DNA from: Brevundimonas lutea
Lineage (GTDB): Bacteria > Pseudomonadota > Alphaproteobacteria > Caulobacterales > Caulobacteraceae
Length of the DNA: 64,000 nucleotides
Reading direction: 5' to 3'
Assembly (NCBI RefSeq): GCF_003704105.1
Contig: NZ_QUOQ01000003.1
Span: forward strand, 310,001-374,000
In this document: positions 25,593 through 33,826 of the stretch, in pieces
Layout of the letters: each line of letters starts with the position of its first letter
How positions within the stretch are numbered: position 1 is the stretch's first letter
Translations under genes and position numbers: made by a program
Notes under the pieces: model-generated
Database searches by the model: none
Seen by the model: the letters and a program-made list of their open reading frames with translations, nothing else
What the model was told of the DNA's origin: nothing

Positions 25593-26285
25593 TCAGCCAA
25601 GCCGGCGCGTCATCAGGGCCTCGGCCACGGTGAAGTCGACGATGTCGTCGATGTCGATGGACCGATCCGCCGGCATGATCCAGGCGCCGGTGCGACCGAA
25701 CAGGAAGCTGGAGCCGTCGGCGGGGAAGGCCGACGCCCGGAACAGATAGAGGGCGCCGTTCAGGGCCCAGGCCGAGGGGCGATCCTGACGCGGCCGCCAG
25801 TCGCCCTTGCCGCTCCACGGCTGGGGTTGATCGCCCTCGATCCGCCAGGCGGCGTCGGGATGGGTGCCGGCCTCGCAGAAGCCCGCCAGCGAATCCCATC
25901 CATTCTCGATCAGGCGCGCCGCCCCCCCCGAGATGTCCTCGCCCAGACGCAGCGGCGAGGTCGGCTGGAGGTAGGCGACCAGAGCCTCGTCAGGCAGCCG
26001 CCATTCGGCCAGGTGATGGCGCATCAGGTCGGCGGCGAGCGCTGTGTCGCCGGCCAGCGAAGACGGGCGGGGGGCCACCTCGGCGCCCTCTGCAAGGGCC
26101 ACGGCGGCGATGGCCTCATCATCGGTCGACACCACGATGCGATCGACCACGCCGCTCTCGCGCGCCGCCGCGATGCTCCAGCCGATCAGGGGGCGACCGC
26201 ACAGCGGCCGGATGTTCTTGCCCGGCAGGCCCTTGCTCCCGCCGCGAGCCGGGATCAGGGCGACGACCTGGCGGCCGGCGATCAT
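25593..26285 (-). CDS. legF: CMP-nonulosonate (legionaminate) cytidylyltransferase
   Basis: 230 aa, NeuA-type nucleotidyltransferase that activates a nonulosonic acid with CTP. Seen: VVALIPARGGSKGLPGKNIR (CTP-binding P-loop), GRPLIGWSIAAA, IVVSTDDEAIA, YLQPTSPLR and IDIDDIVDF, the metal Asp motif near the C-terminus. Legionaminate rather than pseudaminate or sialate is inferred from the neighbouring LegB/LegC/PtmE genes. Last gene of the minus-strand operon, coupled to legC by ATGA. Confidence 0.87.
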   Translation of the reverse strand: MIAGRQVVALIPARGGSKGLPGKNIRPLCGRPLIGWSIAAARESGVVDRIVVSTDDEAIAAVALAEGAEVAPRPSSLAGDTALAADLMRHHLAEWRLPDEALVAYLQPTSPLRLGEDISGGAARLIENGWDSLAGFCEAGTHPDAAWRIEGDQPQPWSGKGDWRPRQDRPSAWALNGALYLFRASAFPADGSSFLFGRTGAWIMPADRSIDIDDIVDFTVAEALMTRRLG

Positions 26286-27433
26286 GCCGAGCCGAGCGCC
26301 GAGCGGGTCGCCGCGATCACCCGCCCCTGGTCGCTGTCGCTCAGATTGGTCGAGCACGGCAGGGTGACGATGCGCGACCACAGGTCCTCGCATCGGTCCA
26401 TCGTCACTCTCGGCGCGTCGGCATAGGGCGCCTGGAGGTGAACCGGCTTCCAGAAGGTGCGCGCCTCGATGCCGTCGCCGTTCAGCCGCGCCGCCAGCTC
26501 TGCGGCCGCCATCGGCGCGCCGGCGTCCAGCACCACGCCCGAGAACCAACAGTTCGATCCTGGCGTCTGCGGGAAGCCCCTGATCCCCGGCAGGTCGGCC
26601 AAGGCCTCCGCGTAGCGGGCCGCAATGCGACGCTTGGCGGCCACAAAGTCAGGCAGGCGATCCATCTGGGCGCAGCCGACCGCAGCCTGCAGATTGGTCA
26701 TCCGGTAATTGAACCCGACCCGGTCGTGGCTGTAATCGGCCGAAACCCGGGCCGTTGTGGTCAGATGGCGCAACTCCCGCAGCAGATCGCCGTCGCGGCC
26801 GACGACCGCCCCACCGCCGCCAGCCGTGGCGATCTTGTTGCCGTTGAATGAGATCACCGCCAACTCGCCCAGCGCCGCGATGGGCTCGCCCCAGGCGTCC
26901 CCGCCCAGCGCGGCCGCCGCATCGACGAGCACCGGCAGGCCGAAGCGCTCGGCGAGCGCACGGAGCCGCTCTGGACGCGACGCATTGCCAAGGGTCAGCA
27001 CCGGGAGCATGGCCGCCACGCGCCGCCCCGTGGCCGTGTGAATACGGTCGCCGCCGCGCCGTTCAGTCTCCCTATCAAGGGCCGCCTCGACCTGATCCAG
27101 GTCGATCACCCAGCTCTCGTCGATGTCGAACAGCCAGGGCGTCGCCCCGGCGTGACTGATGGCGTTCGCCGAGGCGATGAAGGTGAAGCTGGGGCAGATG
27201 ACCAGATCGTCGCGCTCGACCCCCAGGGCCACCAGGGCGGCGTGCAGGCCGGTCGTGCCGGCCGAGGTCGCGACCGCCTCGATCCCGCCCGTGGCCTCGG
27301 CCACCTTTCGTTCGAACTCGGTCACGAACGGACCCACGGACGAAACGAAGGTCGTGTCGATACAGGCCTGAAGGTTGGCCGCCTCGGCCGCGCCGACTAC
27401 AGGCACGGCCAGCGGGATGCGGCCGTTGATCAT
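26282..27433 (-). CDS. legC: LegC-type DegT/DnrJ/EryC1 aminotransferase
   Basis: 383 aa, PLP enzyme that aminates C4 of the 4-keto-6-deoxy sugar made by LegB. The PLP lysine is in ISFNGNKIATAGGGGAVVG; SAGTTGLHAALVALG and PSFTFIASANAISHAGATPW form the cofactor pocket; RVGFNYRMTNLQAAVGCAQ is the usual C-terminal landmark. The SFNGNKI-T-GGGG form matches LegC/PglE-like nucleotide-sugar transaminases. Stop/start overlaps of four bases join it to legB upstream and legF downstream. Confidence 0.88.
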   Translation of the reverse strand: MINGRIPLAVPVVGAAEAANLQACIDTTFVSSVGPFVTEFERKVAEATGGIEAVATSAGTTGLHAALVALGVERDDLVICPSFTFIASANAISHAGATPWLFDIDESWVIDLDQVEAALDRETERRGGDRIHTATGRRVAAMLPVLTLGNASRPERLRALAERFGLPVLVDAAAALGGDAWGEPIAALGELAVISFNGNKIATAGGGGAVVGRDGDLLRELRHLTTTARVSADYSHDRVGFNYRMTNLQAAVGCAQMDRLPDFVAAKRRIAARYAEALADLPGIRGFPQTPGSNCWFSGVVLDAGAPMAAAELAARLNGDGIEARTFWKPVHLQAPYADAPRVTMDRCEDLWSRIVTLPCSTNLSDSDQGRVIAATRSALGSA

Positions 27434-28413
27434 ACGACGTACTTGCCCGCGTCGCGGAAATCACCGCGCTGGCGCTGCCACTCGATGGTGCGGCGCAGGC
27501 CTTCCTCAAGGTCGATCTCGGGCCGCCACTCGGGCACCAGTTCGCGAACCAGGGTGTCGTCGGCGATCAGCCGCTCCACCTCGCTGCCCGCCTTGCGCTG
27601 GCGTTGAGCCTCCGACTCGATGGCGATGTCCTTGCCTTCCAGCTGCCCGATCAGCTTGGCCAGGTCGCCGATGGAGATTTCCCGGCCCGAGCCGAAGTGA
27701 ATGGTTCGCCCCGCCAGGTCCGGCCGCTTGGCCACGGCGACGAAGGCGGACACGGTGTTGTCGACATAGTTGAGGTCACGCGTCGGGCTGGTATTGCCGA
27801 TCTTGACCACGTCGCCCACCAGAACCTGCTTGATGATGGTCGGGATGATCGCTCGGTCACTCTGACGCGGGCCGAAGGTGTTGAAGGGCCGAACCACCGT
27901 CACCGGCAGGCCAAACGACAGGAAATAGGATTCGGCCAACTTGTCCGATCCGATCTTCGTGGCGGCGTAGGGGGACTGTGCCTGGAGCGGATGGCTTTCC
28001 GGGATCGGGGCGATCCGGGCCGTGCCGTACACTTCGCTGGTGGAGGTCTGAAGCACCCGCGCGCCGGTGCGGCGGGCCGCGTTCAGGATGTGCTGGCTGC
28101 CTAGGATATTGGCCGTGACATAGGCGCCCGGCGCCACGTAGCTGTACGGGATGGCGATCAGGGCGGCGAGGTGGAAGATGACGTCCACGTCTTCGCAGGC
28201 CCGCTCGACGCTGCCGGCGTCTCCGATGTCGCCGTAGTAGAGTTCGACGTCGTCGCGGCGCGGCGAATGCTCCAGCCAGCCCGCCGAGTTGAGCGCGTTG
28301 TAGTGCACCATGGCGCGGACGTGGCCGGCCTCTTCGACCAGCCGCTCGGCCAGGTGGCTGCCGATGAAGCCGCCGGCGCCGGTGACCAGGACGCGCTTGT
28401 CTTTCAGGCTCAT
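27430..28413 (-). CDS. legB: LegB-type GDP/UDP-GlcNAc 4,6-dehydratase
   Basis: 327 aa, extended short-chain dehydrogenase. VLVTGAGGFIGSHLAERL binds NAD; LQTSTSEVYGTA and SPYAATKIGSDKLAESY hold the catalytic Thr-Ser-Glu and YxxxK; NTFGPRQSDRAIIPTII and NTSPTRDLNYVDNTVSAFV follow the LegB pattern. It removes water from the nucleotide-activated GlcNAc in the first committed step of legionaminic acid synthesis; GDP as carrier is suggested by the adjoining PtmE gene. Four-base ATGA overlaps on both sides. Confidence 0.88.
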   Translation of the reverse strand: MSLKDKRVLVTGAGGFIGSHLAERLVEEAGHVRAMVHYNALNSAGWLEHSPRRDDVELYYGDIGDAGSVERACEDVDVIFHLAALIAIPYSYVAPGAYVTANILGSQHILNAARRTGARVLQTSTSEVYGTARIAPIPESHPLQAQSPYAATKIGSDKLAESYFLSFGLPVTVVRPFNTFGPRQSDRAIIPTIIKQVLVGDVVKIGNTSPTRDLNYVDNTVSAFVAVAKRPDLAGRTIHFGSGREISIGDLAKLIGQLEGKDIAIESEAQRQRKAGSEVERLIADDTLVRELVPEWRPEIDLEEGLRRTIEWQRQRGDFRDAGKYVV

Positions 28414-29495
28414 TGGGGCTCGTTCGCTCGGGAGTTGATAAGGGCGCCGGGAAATTCCGTCTGGGCGCGGCGATACTCATCCGGTCGGCCCACGTCCAGC
28501 CAGTAGGCGTTGACCGGGAAGGCCGCGATGGTCGAGCCCGCATTCAGTAGGCTCTGGATCAGATCCGGCATGTCGAAGCGCTTCTGGGACGGCACCGCCG
28601 CCTGGGCGCGCGGGCTCAGCATGTAGAAGCCCGCATTGACCAGATAGGGCATGGTCGGCTTTTCGGTGATCCGCTTGACCATCAGCCCGTCGCATTCGAC
28701 TACCCCGAACGGCACCCGGTGCTCCTCGCGTCGCACGCTGATGGTGATGTCGGCGCCCTGCTCCTCGTGAAACTCCGCCAGAGGGCCGAACGGCTGGTCG
28801 GTCATGACGTCGGCATTGGTGACAATCAGGGCCCGGTCGTCCGGTTCCAGCATCGACACCGCGCCCGCCGTCCCCAGCGGTTCGCGCTCTTCCAGATAGG
28901 TCATCCGCACGCCGAATGCCGAGCCGTCGCCGTAGCGTTCCCGGATTTGATGGGACAGGAAGTGGACCGCCACGGCGATGTCGTCGACGCCTGCCTCGCG
29001 GAGGCGCTCGACCACATAGTCCATCATCGGCCGGTCTCCGACGGTCAGCAACGGCTTGGGGGTCTCGCGCGTCAGGGCGCCGAGCCGCTTGCCGAACCCT
29101 CCGGCCATGATCAGGGCCCGGGGCGTGCGACCCTCCACCATGGCCAGCCCATCCAGCGTCACCACATCCACCGGCCGACCATCATCATCGACGAGCGGAA
29201 GGTGCCGAACGCGGTGAGAAATCAGGACCTGTCTGAGCTGCGCCTTGGAGGCGTTATGGCTGGCCGTGATAGAGGCGCCGTGGTCCAGCAGCACATCGGC
29301 GACACGCGCCTCCAGCGTCTGCCGCGCGATCAGGCCACGGCGCAGATCGCCATCGGTCACGGTCGAGACCAGGCGGCCGTGGTCATCGACCAGCAGGGCC
29401 ACGCCGATGGCGCTGGCATCCACGACTTTCAGTGCTTCGAGCAGACTGAGATCGCCGGTGATCAGCAGGCGTTCCAACTGTTTGAAGTGTCGCAT
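28410..29495 (-). CDS. ptmE: CBS-domain nucleotidyltransferase, PtmE-like (GDP-GlcN synthesis)
   Basis: 361 aa. Two N-terminal CBS motifs (VALLVDDHGRLVSTVTDGDL and the RHLPLVDDDGRPVDVVT repeat) are fused to a sugar-phosphate nucleotidyltransferase: ALIMAGGFGKRLGALTRETP, PKPLLTVGDRPMMDYVVERL, REPLGTAGAVSML and LIVTNADVMTD. In Campylobacter PtmE makes the GDP-linked sugar that feeds LegB. A Caulobacterales counterpart is, as I recall, called LegX. First gene of the minus-strand operon, divergent from legG with 128 bases between them. Confidence 0.85.
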   Translation of the reverse strand: MRHFKQLERLLITGDLSLLEALKVVDASAIGVALLVDDHGRLVSTVTDGDLRRGLIARQTLEARVADVLLDHGASITASHNASKAQLRQVLISHRVRHLPLVDDDGRPVDVVTLDGLAMVEGRTPRALIMAGGFGKRLGALTRETPKPLLTVGDRPMMDYVVERLREAGVDDIAVAVHFLSHQIRERYGDGSAFGVRMTYLEEREPLGTAGAVSMLEPDDRALIVTNADVMTDQPFGPLAEFHEEQGADITISVRREEHRVPFGVVECDGLMVKRITEKPTMPYLVNAGFYMLSPRAQAAVPSQKRFDMPDLIQSLLNAGSTIAAFPVNAYWLDVGRPDEYRRAQTEFPGALINSRANEPQ

Positions 29496-29623
29496 GTCCC
29501 CACTTCCTGGCGCCCCGCCGCCCGCACCTAGCCGTTGCGCGACCGGAAGACAAATCGCGGTGTCGCGCGCCCGTGACGAGGCCCGGTCTTGACCTCAGCG
29601 GGGAAAGTCTCTTCGGAACGGTC

Positions 29624-30808
29624 ATGGCCTCCGGCTCCTCCCCGATCTGCGTCGTCACCGGCAGCCGCGCCGACTACGGCCTGCTGGCGAGAGTGATGCG
29701 CGGCCTGGCCGCAGTCGGGCGCCTGCGCCTGCTGGTCACCGGCTCGCACCTGGATCCAGCCAATCCCACAGTGGGCGAGATCGAGGCCGACGGCTTCACC
29801 GTCGACATCCGCCTTCCGCTACCCGCGACCGGCGGGGATGACCTGGCCACGGCGCGCGCAGTAGGTGTGGGCGTCGCCGGGATCGCAGAGGCGCTGCACG
29901 ACGACCGCCCCGCTGTCGTCGTCATCCTCGGCGACCGGTTCGAAGCGCTCGCGGCCGCCCAGGCGGCCTTCTTCCTCGACGTCCCGATCGCCCACATCCA
30001 CGGCGGCGAGGTGACGGTCGGCTCTCTGGACGACAGCACCCGGCATGCCATTTCCAAGCTGGCGCGATGGCACTTTGTGTCAAACGCCGAAGCTCGTGAC
30101 CGCCTGATCCGCATGGGGGAGGCGCCAGAGACGGTCTGGCTGACAGGTGCGCCCGGGCTGGACGATGTGGCGGCGCTGGAACCGCTGTCGGCTGAAGCCG
30201 TGGCTGGTGACCTGGGCTGGTCCGAGCCGGCGCCCTTCCTGCTGGTGACCTATCATCCGGTCACCAACGTTCCCGGCGAGACTGACGCGGGGATTGAGGC
30301 GCTGTTGGCCGTGCTCGGCGACGACGACCGTCGCATCGTCATCACCGGCTCCAACGCCGACGCCGGCGGCGACGCGCTGAACCGGCGCCTCGCAGCTTTC
30401 GCCGACACCCATCCCGATCGCGTGCGAGTCCGGCCGTCGCTAGGGCGTCATCGCTATCTGTCGGCCATGTGCCGTTGCGACGCCGTGGTCGGCAATTCGT
30501 CATCCGGCCTGATCGAGGCTCCTTTCCTGGGCAAGGCCACCATCAACATCGGATCGCGTCAGGAGGGACGACCCCAGGCCGCCTCCGTCATCAGCTGCGC
30601 GCCGACCGTGGCCGACATCGCCGCCGCTTTGGCCGACGCCCGCTCACCCACGTTCTTGGCGGCTGCCCAGAACGTTGCGTCCTTGTACGGAGACGGGCGT
30701 TCGTCCCAACGCATCGTCGATCTGCTGATCCGCCTGGCCGACGCGCCGCCGCCCGGCCCGAAACGCTTCCACGACCCCGAGCCGGAGGCCGACCATGGCC
30801 CAGTCTGA
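29624..30808 (+). CDS. legG: Hydrolysing sugar-nucleotide 2-epimerase (NeuC/LegG type)
   Basis: 394 aa GT-B-fold enzyme that epimerises C2 and releases the nucleotide to give free diacetamido-trideoxymannose. Seen: ICVVTGSRADYGLLARVM, VVVILGDRFEALAAA, IPIAHIHGGEV-like block IAHIHGGEVTVGSLDDSTRH, KLARWHFVSNAEARDRL, TYHPVTN and GNSSSGLIEAPFLGKATINI. ATG 29624 puts the conserved VTGSRADYG near residue 12 as in relatives; an upstream GTG is possible. It overlaps legI by 14 bases. Confidence 0.88.
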   Translation: MASGSSPICVVTGSRADYGLLARVMRGLAAVGRLRLLVTGSHLDPANPTVGEIEADGFTVDIRLPLPATGGDDLATARAVGVGVAGIAEALHDDRPAVVVILGDRFEALAAAQAAFFLDVPIAHIHGGEVTVGSLDDSTRHAISKLARWHFVSNAEARDRLIRMGEAPETVWLTGAPGLDDVAALEPLSAEAVAGDLGWSEPAPFLLVTYHPVTNVPGETDAGIEALLAVLGDDDRRIVITGSNADAGGDALNRRLAAFADTHPDRVRVRPSLGRHRYLSAMCRCDAVVGNSSSGLIEAPFLGKATINIGSRQEGRPQAASVISCAPTVADIAAALADARSPTFLAAAQNVASLYGDGRSSQRIVDLLIRLADAPPPGPKRFHDPEPEADHGPV

Positions 30809-31808
30809 CGTCTTCATCATCGCCGAGGCCGGCGTGAACCATAACGGCGACATGGACCTGGCCCGGCGACTGATCGACGTGGCGGCCGAGGCCGGCGCGG
30901 ACGCCGTCAAGTTCCAGACCTTCACCAGCGCCAGCCTGATGAGCGACGCCGCTCCGATGGCGGAGTACCAGAAGGCGGGGGCCGAAGCCGACAGCGCGGT
31001 GGAGATGATCCGCGCCCTGGAGCTGGGTCACGACCAGTTCGCCGAGCTCGCGCGCCACTGCGAGCAGCGCGGCATCCTGTTCCTTTCGACCGCCTTCGAT
31101 ATCGACAGCGCGCGCTTCCTGCACGGCCTCGGCATGCGTCGGTTCAAGATTCCCTCCGGCGAGATCACCAACGCTCCCCTGATCCGGCGGATCGCCCGGA
31201 TGGCCGATCAGGTGATCGTGTCCACCGGCATGGCCACACTGGCCGACGTCGAGGCGGCCGTCGGCTGGATCGAGGCGGAAGGGGTCGAGGACATCGTGAT
31301 CCTGCATTGCGTGTCGAACTATCCCGCGCCGCCGGAGGCCGCCAATCTCCGGGCCATGGACACGTTGCGGGCGGCCTTCGGTCATCCGGTGGGATGGTCC
31401 GACCATACCCTGGGTGACGCCGTCACCCTGGCCGCCGTGGCTCGGGGCGCGACGGTGATCGAGAAGCATTTCACCCTGGACACCGCCCTGCCCGGCCCCG
31501 ACCACGCCATGTCGCTGAATCCGGACGAGCTGCGGGCGATGGTGGCCCGAATCCGCGATGTGGAGGCAAGCCTCGGCTCGGGTCGCAAGGCGCCGACCGA
31601 GGCCGAGCGCGAAACTGCGGTCGTTGCACGACGCAGCCTGTTCGCGCGCGTGGCGATCGCGGCGGGCCAAACGGTGACTGAAGAGGAGTTGATCGCGCTG
31701 CGACCCGGAGACGGTCTGTCGCCAGCCCGTCTGGACGATATCGTCGGCCGTCCCGCCGCGCGCGATATCGCCGCCGGCGCCAAACTGGGCTGGAACGATC
31801 TGGCCTGA
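30795..31808 (+). CDS. legI: Nonulosonate (legionaminic acid) synthase, NeuB family
   Basis: 337 aa. TIM-barrel NeuB domain: FIIAEAGVNHNGDMDLAR, DAVKFQTF, FLSTAFDIDSARFL, KIPSGEITNAPLIR, VIVSTGMATLADVEAA and GWSDHTLGDAVTLAAVARGA with HFTLD. C-terminal SAF domain RSLFARVAIAAGQTVTEEEL and LRPGDGLSPARLD. Condenses the epimerase product with phosphoenolpyruvate to the nine-carbon sugar acid. Legionaminic acid is inferred from LegB, LegC and PtmE nearby; ATG lies within the legG end. Confidence 0.9.
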   Translation: MAQSDVFIIAEAGVNHNGDMDLARRLIDVAAEAGADAVKFQTFTSASLMSDAAPMAEYQKAGAEADSAVEMIRALELGHDQFAELARHCEQRGILFLSTAFDIDSARFLHGLGMRRFKIPSGEITNAPLIRRIARMADQVIVSTGMATLADVEAAVGWIEAEGVEDIVILHCVSNYPAPPEAANLRAMDTLRAAFGHPVGWSDHTLGDAVTLAAVARGATVIEKHFTLDTALPGPDHAMSLNPDELRAMVARIRDVEASLGSGRKAPTEAERETAVVARRSLFARVAIAAGQTVTEEELIALRPGDGLSPARLDDIVGRPAARDIAAGAKLGWNDLA

Positions 31809-31829
31809 GGACTTGGGGAAGGCCCCGAG

Positions 31830-31904
31830 TGGCTCCGCGGGTAGGATTCGAACCTACGACCAGCCGATTAACAGTCGGCTGCTCTACCACTGAGCTACCG
31901 CGGA
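31830..31904 (-). tRNA. tRNA-Asn (GTT)
   Basis: Reads on the minus strand as a 75-nt cloverleaf with encoded CCA (31830-31832). Acceptor TCCGCGG (31898-31904) pairs with CCGCGGA (31834-31840). The anticodon stem-loop CCGACTGTTAATCGG gives GTT, and the T arm is GGTTCGAATCC. Confidence 0.97.
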
Positions 31905-31924
31905 ACAGCTGCTCGGGAGGCGGG

Positions 31925-31954
31925 CCTATAGCAGCGGGAACGCGGCCAAGGCAA
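31925..31954 (-). promoter_or_regulatory. tRNA-Asn promoter
   Basis: On the minus strand: -35 TTGCCT (31949-31954), spacer 18, -10 TATAGG (31925-31930) within GCTATAGG. The tRNA begins 20 bases further on. The GCTAT form fits the Caulobacter housekeeping -10 consensus. Confidence 0.55.
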
Positions 31955-31964
31955 CCGCTCCGCC

Positions 31965-32825
31965 TCAGTCTTTTTGGCGTCGAATCCAGGTCTGCTGGAT
32001 GCCCCCGCCGGGCGGGGTCCACCAAAGGCTAAGGCCCTCCGTGTCGACGCGGCTGCCCGGGGTCCCGTCGCCCTGCGGCGCCAGGGTGACTGCTGTGACG
32101 ATCGGTGGTCCGTCGTCGACCTGCACGGCGATTCGTCGGCGTCCGGCGGCGGCAGCGCCCAGCGCCAGCTCATACCGGCCGGCGGCATCGACGCGGCCTG
32201 CTCGCGCGGGGCGGTCGTCGAGCACCACCGAGACCACGGACCCGGGAGCCGCGTTTCCCGAGATAATCAACTCAACGCCGTCGTGGTCCGCCGCCACAAG
32301 ACCCGAAACCTCGTTCAGCGCCCGGCTGGCGCCGCCCGGAACCAGGACCGCCGCGGTACCGTCCGGCGCGATGAAGAGCCGTTCTCCGGCACGCCGAGCC
32401 GTCGGCTCGTCGAGATCCAGACGATAGAGCCGCGCAGCGGCCGGGCGAGGAATCGGCAGGGCGAACCGGCCGTCGTCATCGACTGAGATGGCCGCCGGCG
32501 CCTGGTCCTCGGCGGTCAGGACCACGCGCACGCCCGGCGGACCGAAACCAGAGATGACCAGGCTGTCTCCACGGGCCGCGACGCCCGCGACCCGTGGGGG
32601 CGTCGCCCAGGCTCCCGTCGCGGCGGCGCGCGGGTCGGTGTTCGGCGCCGCCGTCTCCTGACAGGCCCCGAGACCGAGGAACGCCAGCAGCACCGGGAGC
32701 GCATGTCCGCGCGGACGATTCAGGGCGTTGGCTCCGTCACAGGGGGCGGCTAAGGATGGTCGTCCCTTATAGCCACGCTCGCGCGGCGCGTCTGCGTCGC
32801 CGTCGAGCTCACGGACCCGATTCAT
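31965..32825 (-). CDS. Putative lipoprotein, unknown function
   Basis: 286 aa from ATG 32825, but the real start is uncertain. The sequence RPRGHALPVLLAFLGLGAC is a short lipoprotein signal with lipobox LGAC followed by QETAAP; it begins right after a CTG codon at 32723 that has GGAG eight bases upstream. ATG 32825 would put about 45 residues before the signal and overlap the divergent LOG start. The mature part repeats a beta-type unit twice: DSLVISGFGPPGVRVVLTAE and then VELIISGNAAPGSVVSVVLD, each followed by a GRYELAL/GRFALPI strand, like carboxypeptidase-regulatory or big-type domains. No enzyme motif. Confidence 0.65.
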   Translation of the reverse strand: MNRVRELDGDADAPRERGYKGRPSLAAPCDGANALNRPRGHALPVLLAFLGLGACQETAAPNTDPRAAATGAWATPPRVAGVAARGDSLVISGFGPPGVRVVLTAEDQAPAAISVDDDGRFALPIPRPAAARLYRLDLDEPTARRAGERLFIAPDGTAAVLVPGGASRALNEVSGLVAADHDGVELIISGNAAPGSVVSVVLDDRPARAGRVDAAGRYELALGAAAAGRRRIAVQVDDGPPIVTAVTLAPQGDGTPGSRVDTEGLSLWWTPPGGGIQQTWIRRQKD

Positions 32826-33414
32826 GACCGACGCCACTTCCGCCGCCATCCGTTCGGTGTGCCTGTTCTGCGGCTCTTCCGACGCCGCCCGGCCCGAGTA
32901 TCTGGAGGCTGCCCGCGCGTTCGGCCAGGCTCTGGCCGAGGCCGGCCTGCGGCTGGTCTATGGCGGCGGCGGCGTCGGCCTGATGGGGGCGGCCGCTCGT
33001 GCGGCGCACGGGGCCGGCGGCGAGGTCCTGGGCGTGATGCCGCAGTTCCTGCGTAGTCGCGAACGCCTGTTCGACGAGGTCGAGACCCGCGTCGTCACTT
33101 CGATGCACGAGCGCAAGCAGATGATGTACGACGAGTGCGACGCCTTCGTCGTGCTGCCGGGCGGCGTCGGCACCCTGGAAGAGGCGATCGAGGTGCTGTC
33201 GTGGAAGCGCCTGGATCTGCATCCCAAGCCGGTGATCTTCATCAACCTCGACGGCTTCTGGGAGAATTTCTACGCGCTGATGCGCCATAGCGTCGAGGAA
33301 GGCATGACGCCTGCGGCGTTTCTGGAGGCCTACGATTCGGTTGATGACGTGGCCGGCGCTCTCGCCGTCCTGTCAGGCGCTCGCGCGGTCCCGAACAGGT
33401 ATGATCAGCGATAA
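32824..33414 (+). CDS. LOG family protein, nucleoside 5'-monophosphate phosphoribohydrolase
   Basis: 196 aa, single Rossmann-like domain. RSVCLFCGSSDAARPEYLEA, VYGGGGVGLMGAAARAAHGA and VLPGGVGTLEEAIEVLSWKR (PGGxGTxxE motif) are diagnostic for LOG/TIGR00730 proteins. These release the base (cytokinin type or other purine) from nucleoside monophosphates; older annotations call them lysine decarboxylase, which they are not. The ATG shares its bases with the minus-strand ATG of the lipoprotein. Confidence 0.92.
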   Translation: MTDATSAAIRSVCLFCGSSDAARPEYLEAARAFGQALAEAGLRLVYGGGGVGLMGAAARAAHGAGGEVLGVMPQFLRSRERLFDEVETRVVTSMHERKQMMYDECDAFVVLPGGVGTLEEAIEVLSWKRLDLHPKPVIFINLDGFWENFYALMRHSVEEGMTPAAFLEAYDSVDDVAGALAVLSGARAVPNRYDQR

Positions 33415-33421
33415 GTGATCG

Positions 33422-33444
33422 TTGACAATCTATCTTGACAGTTT
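33422..33444 (+). promoter_or_regulatory. Tandem TTGACA elements, possible promoter
   Basis: TTGACA occurs at 33422-33427 and again at 33435-33440 in an AT-richer gap of 82 bases before the small secreted protein gene. They suggest -35 elements of overlapping promoters; no good -10 is evident. Confidence 0.3.
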
Positions 33445-33496
33445 TCAAAGGAAACGGTCATGTCCGCTCCGTCCTTCCCGAGACCGGAGCTTTTCC

Positions 33497-33793
33497 ATGC
33501 GTATTCTGATCGCCGCCGCCGCCCTCGCCTTGGCCGTCCCCGCCGCGGCCCAAGCGCCGAATCGCCTGACACTCGCCGACCCGGCCTCCGCTCCCTCGGG
33601 CCGCACGATCATCGACGGCGCCTCGTGGAGCTGTGACGAAAATGGACAATGCGTCGCCAACGGAGGCCGCAGCCAGCCGGCGACCCGCGCCTGCCGCCGC
33701 GTGGTGGCCAAGGTCGGCGCGGTGACCGCCTTCGCCTGGAAGGGTACCGAGCTGGACGCGGCTCAGCTGGCGGAATGCAACGCCGCCGCCTGA
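33497..33793 (+). CDS. Small secreted protein, CC_3452-like
   Basis: 98 aa. ATG 33497 gives signal peptide MRILIAAAALALAVPAAAQA. The mature part has three conserved cysteines: WSCDENGQCVANG, ATRACRRVVAKVG and LAECNAAA, spaced as in a small Caulobacterales family that I recall as CC_3452. Probable periplasmic protein with a disulfide; function unknown. Ends next to a hairpin shared with the convergent aminotransferase gene. Confidence 0.75.
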   Translation: MRILIAAAALALAVPAAAQAPNRLTLADPASAPSGRTIIDGASWSCDENGQCVANGGRSQPATRACRRVVAKVGAVTAFAWKGTELDAAQLAECNAAA

Positions 33794-33802
33794 TGGCGCT
33801 TC

Positions 33803-33826
33803 ACGAGGCGGCTCAGGCCGCCTCGT
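33803..33826. terminator. Perfect 10-bp hairpin with the dat-like stop in its loop
   Basis: ACGAGGCGGC (33803-33812), loop TCAG, GCCGCCTCGT (33817-33826). The loop holds the TCA that is the minus-strand stop of the aminotransferase gene, and the stem begins ten bases after the stop of the small secreted protein gene. It is placed to end both converging transcripts; there is no T-run. Confidence 0.45.

Noticed and set aside
31829-32032. Plus-strand frame beginning MAPRVGFEPTTSRLTVG
   Set aside because: This is the well-known false translation across the complement of a tRNA gene (tRNA-Asn here).
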